A stretch of 64,000 nt of DNA from Littorina saxatilis. Lineage: Eukaryota; Mollusca; Gastropoda; Littorinimorpha; Littorinidae. Below are positions 50,449 through 63,532 of this stretch, piece by piece. The stretch covers positions 26,226,413-26,290,412 of the forward strand of contig NC_090261.1 of the NCBI RefSeq assembly GCF_037325665.1, written 5' to 3'. The position numbers and the translations under genes were made by a program. Every line of letters begins with the position of its first letter. The first letter of the stretch is position 1. The notes below the pieces were generated by a model. It had not been told where the DNA came from. It made no database searches and saw only the letters and a list, made by a program, of their open reading frames with translations.

Positions 50449-50730
50449 GCACACACACACCACTGCCACCACCACATAATAGTTAAAAAGAGAACATGCG
50501 CAACAAGCAACAGCCACACACTGAAATTCCTTGCCAAAATTCCCATAGAATCCTCCACCTGTGATAATCCGCACATTCCTTGTTTGTGATTTCAGCCTTT
50601 CGTTGCTGGTGTGCTGATGGATATGGCTGATTCAAACTCACTGCCCGTGTCCCAGTCACAAAGCATGTCGTATGGAGCCACGGAGGATGCCCACTTGCAA
50701 AGAGAAGAGCCAGAGCCTGACAGTGTTTGA
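19803..50730 (+). CDS. TMEM63: TMEM63 channel, 23 coding exons
   Basis: OSCA/TMEM63-family cation channel of plasma or lysosomal membranes, opened by membrane tension or hypo-osmotic stress in characterised relatives. Exons: 19803-19940, 20711-20793, 29574-29661, 30030-30067, 31368-31507, 31843-31894, 32821-32929, 33556-33629, 34008-34088, 34530-34653, 36101-36234, 37537-37662, 38190-38349, 38704-38810, 39406-39492, 40530-40586, 41283-41445, 42728-42833, 43237-43404, 43874-43989, 48736-48771, 50104-50157, 50596-50730. All junctions are GT-AG and in phase; total 2,376 bp, 791 residues, close to the ~805-830 of vertebrate paralogs. Order: N-terminal membrane segment, conserved [17 protein letters not shown]-containing second segment ending in [10 protein letters not shown], cytosolic RNA-recognition-like domain (~217-395) with a Cys-rich [14 protein letters not shown] stretch, then the channel core ([45 protein letters not shown]) and a short polar tail. 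An in-frame TAG (19788-19790) precedes the start ATG. Invertebrates usually have one member, so A/B/C cannot be assigned. Confidence 0.95.
19985..20331. mobile_element. hAT-like element in TMEM63 intron 1
   Basis: Ends CAGGGGCGGA and TCCGCCCCTG are exact 10-bp inverted repeats, with a 5-bp duplication GTGAG (19980-19984, 20332-20336). Inside are a GGGGGGCATGCCCCCGG hairpin (20197-20213) and a duplicated GCGCTTCGCGCC motif. Non-autonomous; lies 44 bp downstream of the exon 1 donor. Confidence 0.7.
20371..20442. repeat. (GT)n microsatellite in intron 1
   Basis: About 72 bp of uninterrupted GT. Confidence 0.95.
20711..20793 (+). CDS. TMEM63: TMEM63 exon 2 (residues 47-74)
   Basis: Completes the first membrane segment and carries the family hallmark [14 protein letters not shown]. 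The donor is AA|gtcagt; the split Lys codon is completed by exon 3 after an 8.8-kb intron. Confidence 0.92.
22003..22230. repeat. Perfect 114-bp tandem duplication
   Basis: 22003-22116 and 22117-22230 appear identical over their whole length. The unit is 38 codons long, so open frames pass through both copies, but they have no coding character. Confidence 0.95.
22335..22545. repeat. TTTTCAGTAC minisatellite
   Basis: At least five degenerate copies of TGTTTTCAGTACAC with TTGTTATTTTGCATTGACTT spacers. Each copy resembles a 3' splice site. Confidence 0.6.
24116..25958 (-). mobile_element. MITE family A copy 3 (subfamily I), interrupted
   Basis: Reverse-oriented copy, from CAAGTCGCGTAAGGCGAA (24116) to about TTAAAACTTT (25958). 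It is split by another element at 24435-25448; the two halves align to either side of the same point in uninterrupted copies. The outermost end at 25958 is decayed. Confidence 0.75.
24435..25448. mobile_element. Nested MITE with long inverted repeats
   Basis: Ends AGGCACAGTAAGCCTCCCGT and its exact reverse complement. The arms continue for ~150 bp (CATTTGAACGCTCACC, GGGAACATCCT). Flanked by TTAA on both sides (or TA if two bases are moved into the element). A second left-arm-like copy begins at 24669 (CAGTAAGCCTCCCGTAAACC), so the left arm is duplicated. Confidence 0.8.
25960..26905. repeat. CpG-rich segment with GTAGCGATCGT motifs
   Basis: GTAGCGATCGT occurs at 26276-26286, 26290-26300 and 26461-26471, and inverted at 26890-26900. 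Three of the four are followed 3-17 bp later by CTGACAGACG (or precede its inverse). The surrounding ~600 bp is CpG-rich compared with the intron. Origin unknown: a decayed transposon or an intronic regulatory region. Confidence 0.4.
28357..28410. mobile_element. MITE family B fragment with poly-G
   Basis: AGGATCTTAAAAGGGGAGGG, AGTCTTAAATT and a run of about 20 G; the ends typical of the family are missing. Confidence 0.45.
29574..29661 (+). CDS. TMEM63: TMEM63 exon 3 (residues 74-103)
   Basis: Polar cytosolic linker ([16 protein letters not shown] and onward), the part of the protein that is poorly conserved between paralogs. Acceptor ttgtttcag, donor AGA|gtaagt, phase 0. Confidence 0.85.
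30030..30067 (+). CDS. TMEM63: TMEM63 micro-exon 4 (residues 104-116)
   Basis: Only 38 bp. Encodes [13 protein letters not shown], equivalent to the WLTAIFRLKD block of vertebrate TMEM63. Acceptor ctctccacag, donor AA|gtgagt, phase 2. Confidence 0.88.
30233..31163 (+). mobile_element. MITE family A copy 2, subfamily II, in intron 4
   Basis: The 85-bp extension (30233-30317) is shared with copy 1, then TTTAGTCAAGTTTTGAC to CTTGACTAAATG and TTCGCCTTACGCGACTTG. The module between GCGTGCTAT and GCGTTCAGTTTC (about 31003-31090) differs from that of copies 1, 3 and 4 (GCAGCACAGCGAAACCAC against CAACTACTACCCCGC). Confidence 0.75.
31368..31507 (+). CDS. TMEM63: TMEM63 exon 5 (residues 116-163)
   Basis: Encodes [19 protein letters not shown] followed by a hydrophobic segment ending LPVNFQGNL, one of the best conserved blocks of the family. 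Donor gtatgt is followed 24 nt later by a long TG-rich tract. Confidence 0.95.
31532..31770. repeat. TG-rich tract with (GT)36 in intron 5
   Basis: Interrupted TG sequence followed by an uninterrupted (GT)n at about 31663-31735. The long Cys/Val and His/Thr frames across it are artefacts. Confidence 0.95.
31843..31894 (+). CDS. TMEM63: TMEM63 exon 6 (residues 163-180)
   Basis: 52-bp exon encoding [16 protein letters not shown], matching the YSFGRTTIANL block of vertebrate TMEM63. Acceptor ctttcag, donor GA|gtaagt. Confidence 0.93.
32010..32505 (-). mobile_element. tRNA-headed SINE in intron 6
   Basis: On the - strand: head TGGAGTGGCCGAGTGGTAAC (A box) and GGTTGCGAGTTCGACCC (B box) starting near 32505, a ~400-bp body, and an (AAT)n tail at 32013-32033. 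The short repeat AGCAAT on both sides may be the target duplication. A second, 5'-truncated copy is at 41653-41976. Confidence 0.8.
32821..32929 (+). CDS. TMEM63: TMEM63 exon 7 (residues 180-216)
   Basis: Encodes [20 protein letters not shown], the third membrane segment with the conserved LLWLH start, then an acidic cytosolic stretch. Acceptor gcatgcag, donor CAG|gtatgt, phase 0. Confidence 0.94.
32975..33235. repeat. CA-rich tract in intron 7
   Basis: Degenerate (CA)n with ACACACAAACATGCA interruptions. Frames through it are low-complexity only. Confidence 0.9.
33556..33629 (+). CDS. TMEM63: TMEM63 exon 8 (residues 217-241)
   Basis: Start of the cytosolic domain: [20 protein letters not shown], matching the RTLFI-G-P block of relatives. 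Acceptor gtctcag, donor CA|gtaagt. Confidence 0.92.
34008..34088 (+). CDS. TMEM63: TMEM63 exon 9 (residues 241-268)
   Basis: Encodes [20 protein letters not shown] of the cytosolic domain (EAYP is conserved in vertebrate TMEM63B). Acceptor gtttatag, donor AG|gtcagt. Confidence 0.92.
34412..34500. repeat. (CTT)n-tailed repeat fragment before exon 10
   Basis: CTCTTCTTCTTCTTCTTG followed by AGATGAAGCTGGTGGTCTTC. A related fragment with (CTT)n lies at 42532-42640 (CATGAAGTCCGCAGTCTTC). Probably 3' ends of minus-strand SINEs. Confidence 0.4.
34530..34653 (+). CDS. TMEM63: TMEM63 exon 10 (residues 268-309)
   Basis: Holds the Cys-rich [14 protein letters not shown] motif shared with the CGQFCCCEVLGCE motif of vertebrate TMEM63A. 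A (CTT)n-type repeat fragment lies about 110 bp upstream in intron 9. Acceptor ctccaacag, donor GAG|gtgagg. Confidence 0.93.
34690..34870. mobile_element. MITE family B copy, intact, in intron 10
   Basis: 181 bp with inverted ends ACAGTGGAACCCCC and GGGGGGTTCCACTGT, and internal GGTCTTGAAAAGGAGGGAG and GTCTTAAATTGGGGGG. The CAGTGG start and neighbouring TA recall Tc1/mariner-derived MITEs (inference). Confidence 0.75.
35173..35836. repeat. 31-bp minisatellite, about 21 copies, intron 10
   Basis: Unit TTGATTTTCATGTGAGCAGG then AGAGGTATAGG. Copies are nearly identical with rare changes at the two ends, suggesting recent expansion. Lies between two MITE B copies. Confidence 0.95.
35848..36055. 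mobile_element. MITE family B copy, in intron 10
   Basis: ACACTGGAACCCCTC to GGGGTTGCACTGTAT, with a duplicated GTCTTAAAATGGAGGGA unit and a poly-G expansion. Ends 45 bp before exon 11. Confidence 0.7.
36101..36234 (+). CDS. TMEM63: TMEM63 exon 11 (residues 310-354)
   Basis: Acidic helix ([18 protein letters not shown]) followed by [13 protein letters not shown], equivalent to PLGMAFVTF of relatives. The donor AG|gtttgt runs straight into a GT-rich tract, an unusual 5' splice-site context. Confidence 0.9.
36235..36415. repeat. GT-rich tract at exon 11 donor
   Basis: Degenerate (GT)n with TTGGTGTGTGTG units, beginning at the intron's first base. Confidence 0.9.
36464..37319. mobile_element. 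hAT-like element in intron 11
   Basis: 856 bp; ends CAGGGATGTCG and its near inverse CAACATCCCTG. A 6-bp duplication AAACAT lies on both sides (36458-36463, 37320-37325). Subterminal GGACATCGGACAT and AGGACATTTGTCC motifs are repeated in both orientations. No transposase frame. Confidence 0.75.
37537..37662 (+). CDS. TMEM63: TMEM63 exon 12 (residues 354-396)
   Basis: End of the cytosolic domain, containing [20 protein letters not shown], which matches the SNWTVSYAPDPQNIYW block of vertebrate TMEM63B. Acceptor gttttttag, donor TG|gtgaga. Confidence 0.95.
37865..38060. repeat. CA-rich tract in intron 12
   Basis: Degenerate (CA)n with CGCACGCA and AACAAGCACG interruptions, about 130 bp before exon 13. 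Confidence 0.9.
38190..38349 (+). CDS. TMEM63: TMEM63 exon 13 (residues 396-449)
   Basis: Encodes [19 protein letters not shown] and the membrane segment with the LFFLTTP signature. Acceptor gtcatcag, donor CAT|gtcagc; a ~75-bp (GT)n tract starts about 45 nt into the intron. Confidence 0.94.
38392..38610. repeat. (GT)n tracts in intron 13
   Basis: Uninterrupted (GT)n at 38405-38480 and a shorter one at 38584-38607. Confidence 0.95.
38704..38810 (+). CDS. TMEM63: TMEM63 exon 14 (residues 450-485)
   Basis: Encodes [20 protein letters not shown], almost identical to the core pore segment of vertebrate members, then GHWTK. Acceptor tcccacag, donor AA|gtgagt. Confidence 0.96.
39406..39492 (+). 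CDS. TMEM63: TMEM63 exon 15 (residues 485-514)
   Basis: Membrane segment [17 protein letters not shown], matching FLIFMVLLLPSLGLSS. Acceptor tatgtgcag, donor AG|gtaaac; the split Ser codon is completed by exon 16. Confidence 0.96.
39620..40075. repeat. Diverged ~140-bp tandem repeat in intron 15
   Basis: Three copies share the order ACTT-ACCTACT, GGTTTGATGA, CATGACCCAAGT-T, TCAAGTTTCAAGGTCA and GTTAAAAAAA. Decayed, hence older than the adjacent splice-site array. Confidence 0.55.
40173..40562 (+). repeat. Six-copy 65-bp array of the exon 16 splice site
   Basis: Each unit is TGATGATATTGATTGTTG then TGTGTGTCTTACAG (32 intronic bases) and TGCCAAGGCGCTGTTCGAG to GGTCAA (33 exonic bases). Candidate exon starts lie at 40205, 40270, 40335, 40400, 40465 and 40530. 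I see no difference between copies. 65 is not a multiple of three, and every upstream acceptor gives a frameshift or stop. Confidence 0.97.
40530..40586 (+). CDS. TMEM63: TMEM63 exon 16 (residues 514-533)
   Basis: Encodes [18 protein letters not shown], equivalent to LDLFFRWLFDKK. The first 33 bp of this exon plus the preceding 32 bp of intron are the last copy of a six-copy 65-bp tandem array (40173-40562). Only the acceptor at 40529 keeps the reading frame. Donor CA|gtaagt. Confidence 0.9.
41283..41445 (+). CDS. TMEM63: TMEM63 exon 17 (residues 533-587)
   Basis: Encodes [20 protein letters not shown] and [10 protein letters not shown], the longest near-identical block with vertebrate TMEM63. 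Acceptor cttccaacag, donor AAG|gtgagg, phase 0. Confidence 0.97.
41621..42460. mobile_element. MITE with TTAA flanks inside MITE B
   Basis: Ends AGGTGGTCGTCTACATTTTT and the near inverse AAAAATGTAGACAAGGACCT (about 22 bp), with TTAA at 41617-41620 and 42461-42464. It contains an inserted SINE at 41653-41976. Confidence 0.7.
41653..41976 (-). mobile_element. SINE, 5' truncated, second copy
   Basis: Near-identical to 32016-32330, including the (AAT)n tail and GCGCCTAATCTAGATATAGC, but lacking the tRNA head. Innermost insertion of a three-level nest. Confidence 0.85.
42728..42833 (+). CDS. TMEM63: TMEM63 exon 18 (residues 588-623)
   Basis: Encodes [20 protein letters not shown] then [11 protein letters not shown], matching EFGAMYAWMLCVF and SITCPIIAPFG. 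Acceptor tgtgcag, donor G|gtaagt. Confidence 0.97.
43237..43404 (+). CDS. TMEM63: TMEM63 exon 19 (residues 623-679)
   Basis: Encodes [20 protein letters not shown] and the following membrane segment. Acceptor gtctcag, donor G|gtaatc. Confidence 0.97.
43583..43857. repeat. 66-bp tandem repeat before exon 20
   Basis: Four copies of GTATGAAGTATGTCAACATG, AAGGCTTAGACATGCACAGA, CAAGACTTGATGTGATTG, slightly diverged at the ends, stopping about 17 bp before the exon 20 start. Confidence 0.9.
43874..43989 (+). CDS. TMEM63: TMEM63 exon 20 (residues 679-717)
   Basis: Last membrane segment ([19 protein letters not shown]) and [12 protein letters not shown], matching CFGHFKYLSAHNY. The acceptor is only about 17 bp from a four-copy 66-bp tandem repeat. 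Donor AGG|gtaagc, phase 0. Confidence 0.95.
44921..45280. mobile_element. Small MITE with TTAA flanks
   Basis: TTAA (44917-44920), AGGCAT start, ATGCCT end, TTAA (45281-45284). The inverted repeat is weak beyond six bases, so this rests on the end and target pattern shared with three other elements here. Confidence 0.4.
47755..48035. repeat. Degenerate ~55-bp tandem repeat
   Basis: About five copies of CATGAAAACTGCAGGTCAAG followed by CTTGAAAATTTGGGTCATAG, strongly diverged. Confidence 0.65.
48736..48771 (+). CDS. TMEM63: TMEM63 micro-exon 21 (residues 718-729)
   Basis: 36 bp encoding [12 protein letters not shown] in the cytosolic tail. The call rests on a strong pyrimidine tract plus ctctcag acceptor, a gtgtgt donor and phase 0 at both ends. 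The peptide is not conserved, so it could be optional or wrong. Confidence 0.65.
50104..50157 (+). CDS. TMEM63: TMEM63 exon 22 (residues 730-747)
   Basis: 54 bp encoding [18 protein letters not shown], phase 0 at both ends; acceptor tgttgcag, donor AAG|gtattt. An acidic, Ser/Thr-rich tail segment with no clear vertebrate counterpart. Confidence 0.72.
50398..50446. repeat. (CT)n microsatellite in intron 22
   Basis: About 49 bp of CT, 150 bp before exon 23. Confidence 0.95.
50596..50730 (+). CDS. TMEM63: TMEM63 terminal exon 23 (residues 748-791)
   Basis: Starts PFVAG, includes [13 protein letters not shown] (compare QTYGAIHN in human TMEM63A) and ends with TGA at 50728-50730. Acceptor gtgatttcag. 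Confidence 0.88.
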   Translation, partial: PFVAGVLMDMADSNSLPVSQSQSMSYGATEDAHLQREEPEPDSV

Positions 50731-53700
50731 GAGATCTCAGGCTACCCTGAGATACCACTTGCAGGTCACACTCCACTATCAGCACCTCAAAATCAAGAGA
50801 GTTGAGACTGATCAAACGAGGGAACTGCTGCGATTCTTATTTTTACAGATGTATGGATGCACGCCTTTCTTTGAAGGGGTTAATTAATGGTCACTGATGT
50901 GAACATCCCAAGGTGTTCCTCATCCTGAAAAGATAAGACGCTTTGACTGCGTTTTTGTCTTGTGGGGAATTTCATTGCCAAGCTGACCACAAGTCAAAAG
51001 TGCTGCACAGTTGTGAAAGAACTGATATGATTTTTCCGGGTTGTAGATAAGCAGCTTCTTTTTCACATGTGTTTAGAAGCATTAACTGAGTGCTACAATG
51101 TACATAAGGCAGACATGAATCAGTCTTTTGTGACTGAATCCTTATTTTTTGGATGAGCATAATATTCAGAAACAGCTGAAAGGCCTTATCAACAGCTTTC
51201 GCCTGCTGTAGTCCATTTTAGGGAGGGGAGGGGTGGGGGAAGTGTTGGTAGACAAATCATCAATCTTAGTTTCATGAAACCAGCTTACACTTGAATGATT
51301 TTGGCCGTAATTCTTGATGTAAATTATTTCAGAGCTGTCGTGGGCTATATATTAATAAATCTAACACTGCTGTGTAACGCGTTGGAACTAGTGTACATTA
51401 TTGTTGTAGTTGATTTAGCAGTTATTCTTGGAAAAAGGAGCAGAATTTTGTAGTTGTATTGTTATTTAGATATAGATGTGAGAACTAGGTTTACTGTGCA
51501 AAATCAAAGCTGTTTATATGTGCAGAGACCTGGTAACTTTTAGTGGAGTCTGGAAGTTTTGGGAGATGTGGTTGAAGGAAAATCATGTGCAAGATGTGAA
51601 TTTTACTGACGGAGTGACTTGAAGTAAAACCAAACACTGTAACTTACAAGTCCCTGTACCTATAGCTGTTATTTTCTTACCTTTTCACTGTTGTTTGCTG
51701 ATCTGTAACCTTGTGGTTTCTTCTTTGGCAGTTTATGCTTGTGTCTATGTGCATGCATGCATGTGAACGCCCTGGTACCAAAACATAGCATTGTCCATGG
51801 TGAGCTGTTGTTTCTGCAAGTAAACGCTGGTAGAATGCCAAGCTATGTTGTGCAGTCAATTTGCCATCTCTGGTTCATAACCCCGTGACTCTTCACGCAA
51901 TATGGTGATGTCTTTTCTGGCCATACTTTACCCACTTTTTGCTGTAAATGTATCATGTATCTTTGAGAGAAACAGCTGTGATTCTGTATCATACACAAGG
52001 ATTGTATGTGAGAGAAGTACCCATGACCACAACTTTCAAAAAGAAGTTACCTGTAACTGTGATGTCTTTTTCTTATAAGCTTTGTACAAATTGCAGAAAT
52101 GCAGTGCTCGAAGTCAAAATCTTGGTATGCTGTATATTTTGGTTTTGATACAAACCTGCCAGTTTCTTTTTGTCTGCTAATATTTCTGTCTGGATCGATA
52201 TCCCCTCTTACTGAAAGTGAATGTAACTTTCTCTTTAAAATTAATATATAATATGCTTATTGGCTAACCTTTGATTCTATTTGATTTGATTTTTGTTTCT
52301 CAAAAAAATGATATCCTCTCCCAGTGACCTACGTCTCAAAACTAATAATGGAAGGCGTGACATAACAGTGGAACCGTACGCTTGCTGTTGATAAATGAGA
52401 AGTGCAGATAACATCGTCCCCCGTTAGCCAGTTACTGAGTTCATTTGTATACTGGCCAGACAGATTGTAGAAGTACAGGGCAGCTCATTGGTTTTGATGG
52501 AAAAGTGAATTGAAAGTTAATTCTCTAGTTAGAAACTGCGAAGGCCTTATTTCTGAGATCACATTGTCATTCTGAGGCTGCAGATCATTTCACATTGAAC
52601 AGTTATACATGTAGTAGGTTAATTTGTACGCTGATGAGAAGGCTTGTGGAAGTGAAAGGTAACTCACTGGGTTGGATGTAAAAGTGGATGGAAAGTTAGT
52701 TTTCCAGTTACAGATTGTGATGAACTTATTCTTGTAATCGAATTGTCATTCTTGAAATCACATTGTTATTCTGATGCTGCAGATCATTTGTCATTAGACA
52801 GTTGAAAAGTTCATTTGTAGGTCGATGAGAAGGATTGTAGGAGTAAATTGTAGCTCATTGGTTTGGATGTAAAATTGGATTGAAAGTTAATTCTCTGGTT
52901 ACAAACTGCAACAGAGTTATTCTTGAAAACACATTGTCATTCTGATGCGGCAATAGCATTTAATAGTTCAAGCCAAAAAGATGCATACAGCTTATGCATG
53001 GTTATAACAAGATGCTTGGTTATGCTTTGTAAGTGTGAGTGGTTTGCACAGTGTTCAGACCCAGGTTTATCTGATTTTATCAAATATTGACTATGCAGGG
53101 GAAGTAAAAGTGATGTAATTGGTCATGATTTATTTTGTTGTTGTTTTTGTGGCTCATGAAATGTTTATGCCTGGCTGATTGTCAGAAGATTTGAGTTTAG
53201 TTAGAACCCTTCTCTCCCAATTGTTTTCTTTTGGCTTTTATTCATTTTGAATATGTAAGTTAGTATGTAAAATGTTAAATAACACTCACTGCAACATCAG
53301 ATTCTTATAAATCTTCTTATTTCCCTTTTTGTCACTGGAGATCTTTCAGACAAATGATGCTTTCCTTTCTCTTTGGTAAGAATTCTCTTGGTTTATCACT
53401 GACAGAAAACAAATCTGCAATTTTTGAAGGTCACCCTTTTCCTGGATTTTCTGATTTAAAATTAGATTTTTTTCTGTTCTATTAAAACAACCAACCAAAG
53501 AAAATAACAACCGAACAGACCCAGCTATCCCGATCCTCCACATAATCTCTTTCCCAGTCCCCACCCCCACCCAAAAAAGATGGACAATAAAACCAATAAA
53601 GAACAGCAGAATTTGTTTAAATAAAAAAATAAAACATGCATAAAGTAGGTAGGTTTACCTTCACAATCCTCTCTACCTGTCTCTAGTGTATCTGTACCTA

Positions 53701-55600
53701 TCTATCTGTACCTATACATTCAACAAATGTAAATTATTGTATGAAAAAAAATGTGATGTGTGCATATGTGATTTTCATTTATCACTTTCAGTGGTTTCCT
53801 AAAGCTTCAACATTTCTGTCACAAGCTACTGTGTAAAACTTACATGAGGTTGCTCTATGTTGTTCACTGTGTGGCATTATTTTCATAAAAAATGCTGATT
53901 TTTGTTTTTGTTGATGTTTATGAAATATGTTTATTTTCTGGGTATAATTTATTTTCTCAGAACATACACGTAAAAGAATGATTTTAAAAAGCAGTTGAAA
54001 ACAGACTCTTGTTGTTGTTTTTGTTAGTAATGTGGAAGAGTGAGCATTAAATTGTACTTTATTTAGTGCAGCTGATGTGTTTATTTTATCCGATCTATTT
54101 TATGTCATAGGCCAAAAGGCTTGTAGCTTAGATCGTTGTGGATTTGCTGAATGCTGTTTTGTGTTGTGGTATATTATTTCTCAGAGGGTAATATTTTCTA
54201 CTTTAAAGTTATTTATAGCATTATACTATACTTCATCTATACGATTTTTGACCTTTTGAGAGTTTTCACAACATTCCTGTTTATCTTTCGAGGTAAGAAT
54301 AAAACCACAGTGTTCTGGTCCCATTTATTCCTGGGCTATATTTCATAATCTACTTTTGATTCCAATTATTTTCTATCCTTTGATGAGAAAAGCAAAATAT
54401 TCGGCCTTAGTGTGGGTAACTTTTTATGCACTTTGATAGTCTTTCGCTGTAGTTACATCACCCTCTTTCAGCTTCCTCAAGGGTTCCTTCAAACGTATTA
54501 TCTTTTATGTAAAAAAAAATTTTTTTCTCTCTGTTAACCCTTACCTTGGTGCAATTCTGGAACACATGTTACATAGCCACTGGTGAATTAACAGAGAGAA
54601 AAATAAAGAAAAACGGTTATATAGGTTTTCGCGTCCATGGGAGGTAATCGGAACCGACCAAACAGACTGAGCCAGTAGCGCGACATGTCGTGACAATCAG
54701 GTGACAGTATACATAAAGTAGCGAGACATATGTTGCGACAACCAGCCAGTTATCTTTTGGTTATTTTTTTATCAGTTAGATGAACTTCATGTCAAACACA
54801 GTTTGATCTGAGTGCACACATCAAAATGACCAGTACAAGCCAAAATTGGTTGTGGCTGACTAAAAGCAAGTTGACAGAACCTATTTTGTTTAGTTAAGGT
54901 TACTGTCTTCTTGTTTTTTCTTTTCAGTTTGCAGCTGCTGTTTATCCGTCAGTGTCTGTCAGAGCATCTGCACTGCATTATTAATTATTTTACCCTCAGT
55001 GTGAAGCATGCATCTTCTGGCTTTTTCTGGTTGTCTCACATGCATTCTTAACTCTTTTCAGATTGTCCCTATATTGTATTTATGTCAGTAAGTCATGTCT
55101 GTGGTGCCCTTTGAGTGTAGAAACGTGCAATATAATTTGTATGTAGTTGGAATGATGGCTACTTTTGTTGGAATAAATTATTTGTAAGGTCATTTTTGTC
55201 TTAAAGAGAGAAAGAGTGAGTGTATGTGTGTTTGGGAGTGTGTGTGCTGGTACACATAACTTGCAAATTCTGATAAAAATTATGCATACATTTATTTCAT
55301 TTTCACATACACTATTCAAAACATGGGTATAAAACAAAATTATTGTAACATACAATAAAAATAAAAATAAAAAGATAATGGTTCCTATCAACCACAAAGA
55401 GGGTCAACTAGACATTCAAATTTGGATCAACTATTCACCTTACACCCGCACACCTCCCTAATCCCCACCTCAGGCCTCCCCCAAAATGAAAAAGTGGGTT
55501 ACACATGATTTGTCATGTCTTTGATAGATTTGACGCGAGGCATCAAATACAAAACAACTGAGGGAAAAAAAGTACTTTTAGTTTCAAACTTTCCCTGATT
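50731..55600 (+). other. TMEM63 3' UTR and convergent intergenic region
   Basis: No coding sequence recognised. AATAAA hexamers on the + strand at 51354-51359, 53586-53591 and 53595-53600, and an A-rich cluster near 55354-55372, could end TMEM63 transcripts. On the - strand a TTTATT at 55291-55296 could serve as a PAXX poly(A) signal. If the distal sites are used, the two convergent transcripts approach or overlap. The region also contains a diverged ~190-bp tandem repeat (52435-52985). Confidence 0.4.
52435..52985. repeat. Three diverged ~190-bp tandem repeats
   Basis: Copies starting near 52440, 52620 and 52810 share TTCATTTGTA, GATTGTAGAAGTA, AGCTCATTGGTTTGGATG, AAGTTAATTCTCTGGTTA and CACATTGTCATTCTGATGC, within the presumed 3' UTR of TMEM63. 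Confidence 0.8.
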
Positions 55601-55812
55601 GTGTATTATCAATACCGGTTTTGATACTGAATCATCAGCTCCTGTATTCAACTCAATCAGTTTTTCCCTGCTAGGTGTTGCATCTAATAGTTTGTCTTGA
55701 CAAAGTATATATATATATATATATATATGACTTCAGCAACAACTTCTGCAACTTGCAGAAAATGTCTGGTGAAAACATCTGCATAACAGTGTAAAGAAAT
55801 GTGCCTGTCAGT

Positions 55813-56191
55813 TCAGTCAAACACAACACCTTTAGCAGCCTTTCGCTTTCTGCTGGCTGGGTTGACAACACTCATACCAGTTTTTCTTGGCTTGGCCTTG
55901 GCTTGAGCACCTATTTTCTTTGCACCTAGGTCCATCAAAGCATTCATACCACTGGGGCCTGTCTTCTGTGCCTTCAGTTTCTCCAGGGACTGGTTAGCAG
56001 CTGACAGTTTGGTTTCCAGTGTTGACGTTTGCTCTGCCAAGCGGAACAACACTGTCTGAAGCTCTGTTTTCTTGTCTGCTGCCGTTGTTTCGTACAGGTC
56101 AAGATTCATGGCTGCAGCTCCTTTTCCAATTGTCAGTGACATCTTGGTACCCACACGTGCAACAGACACCTCGCCTGCTGCAAATCCATCC
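55813..56191 (-). CDS. PAXX: PAXX exon 2 (residues 80-205)
   Basis: Rest of the head, the coiled-coil stalk and the Ku-binding tail; TGA at 55813-55815. Acceptor ctttgcag preceded by a short pyrimidine tract. Confidence 0.92.
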
Positions 56192-56755
56192 CTGCAAAGT
56201 GAGAGAGAAAAAAACAAAACAGTGTAAAGAACTACAACCAATGAAAATCATACATGACGAAAATGGTTTAGTAAAAGGTCTTGGGCAAGAAGTCTTGGAC
56301 AAGAACCTTCCATCTGCTCATCCAATGCATTACCTTTTTCTGTACTTTATGTATTAAGCAGGAATGGGACATGTTTCTTTTTGTGCCCACAGACAGTGTT
56401 TTCACAGCTTGATGTTCTTATACACTTCTGTCCCCGCTGGAGCTTGGATATAATAATAATGGCTGCATTATGTGCTCCTGTGTGTGTGCGTGCATTGTAA
56501 AATTTACATTACTCACTTAAATCGTGTCAGAAAAGCCTCAGTGGTGCTAATGTTGACAAGATCACGTTGAGCTTCCATTCCGTCTTCGTCAAATTCACTT
56601 CTCCAAACGTTTACACCATCAGACACTACCACAAACCAAACATCGTCTGCTTCTGGCAGCCTTGTGAAACACAGAAATTTCTGTCGACCATTTTCTACAA
56701 CTGAATGGATGGCATCCGCGCCACAATTCTTCACTGTGCTTTTTAGATCAGTCAT
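55813..56755 (-). CDS. PAXX: PAXX, NHEJ factor, two exons
   Basis: Paralog of XRCC4 and XLF, a nuclear accessory factor of non-homologous end joining that binds Ku at DNA double-strand breaks. Exons 56517-56755 and 55813-56191 are joined over a 325-bp GT-AG intron (AA|gtgagt, ctttgcag|G). The product is 205 residues against 204 in human. The N-terminal head domain starts after KFLCFTRLPE (compare RFVCYCEG); a coiled-coil stalk follows (LAEQTSTLETKLSAANQSLE), then a basic tail. The tail ends MSVVNPASRKRKAAKGVVFD, closely resembling the human Ku-binding peptide SLINPGFKSKKPAGGVDFD, with the Val and Phe known to contact Ku kept. Start choice: the ATG at 56755 gives the family length; an in-frame ATG at 56785 would add ten residues. 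It is head to head with the EML gene and convergent with TMEM63. Confidence 0.92.
56517..56755 (-). CDS. PAXX: PAXX exon 1 (residues 1-80)
   Basis: Head-domain exon: FLCFTRLPEADDVWFVVVSD, then VNVWRSEFDE and STTEAFLTRF, following the human pattern of a beta-rich head. Donor AA|gtgagt splits a Lys codon. Confidence 0.9.
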
Positions 56756-63169
<6,414 letters not shown>

Positions 63170-63532
63170 GTAAAGAAGAATTACATTTCTTTTATTGTTT
63201 CTTCATGATTCTCCAAGTCATTCAAATGCTGTTGATTGCAAATATAACTATTGCATGTTCTCTTGATTAGTCAGCCTTGTTTTTATCAACTTCTGTCATT
63301 TTTGAGGGATCGTTAAGTATTGCTGTTCTCTTTGATACAAATAACTTTCAAAGGGATTGTTTACTTTAGAATTTGTCAAAGTTTTTTGCTGTTTTAGGCT
63401 GTTATAGACTAAGAGGAAGACTGCTTTCTTGTTTCTTAATGTAGCAAAAGACTTTTGAGTGGTGTTGCCTTAGAACTGGAACGCTACATCCACTACCTTT
63501 TTCTTAAAAACTAGATGTAGACATACTCCAGC

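Noticed and set aside
54077-54348. Hydrophobic 60-65 residue frames downstream of TMEM63
   Set aside because: AT-rich, overlapping in two frames, and located in the presumed 3' UTR without any homology I can recognise.
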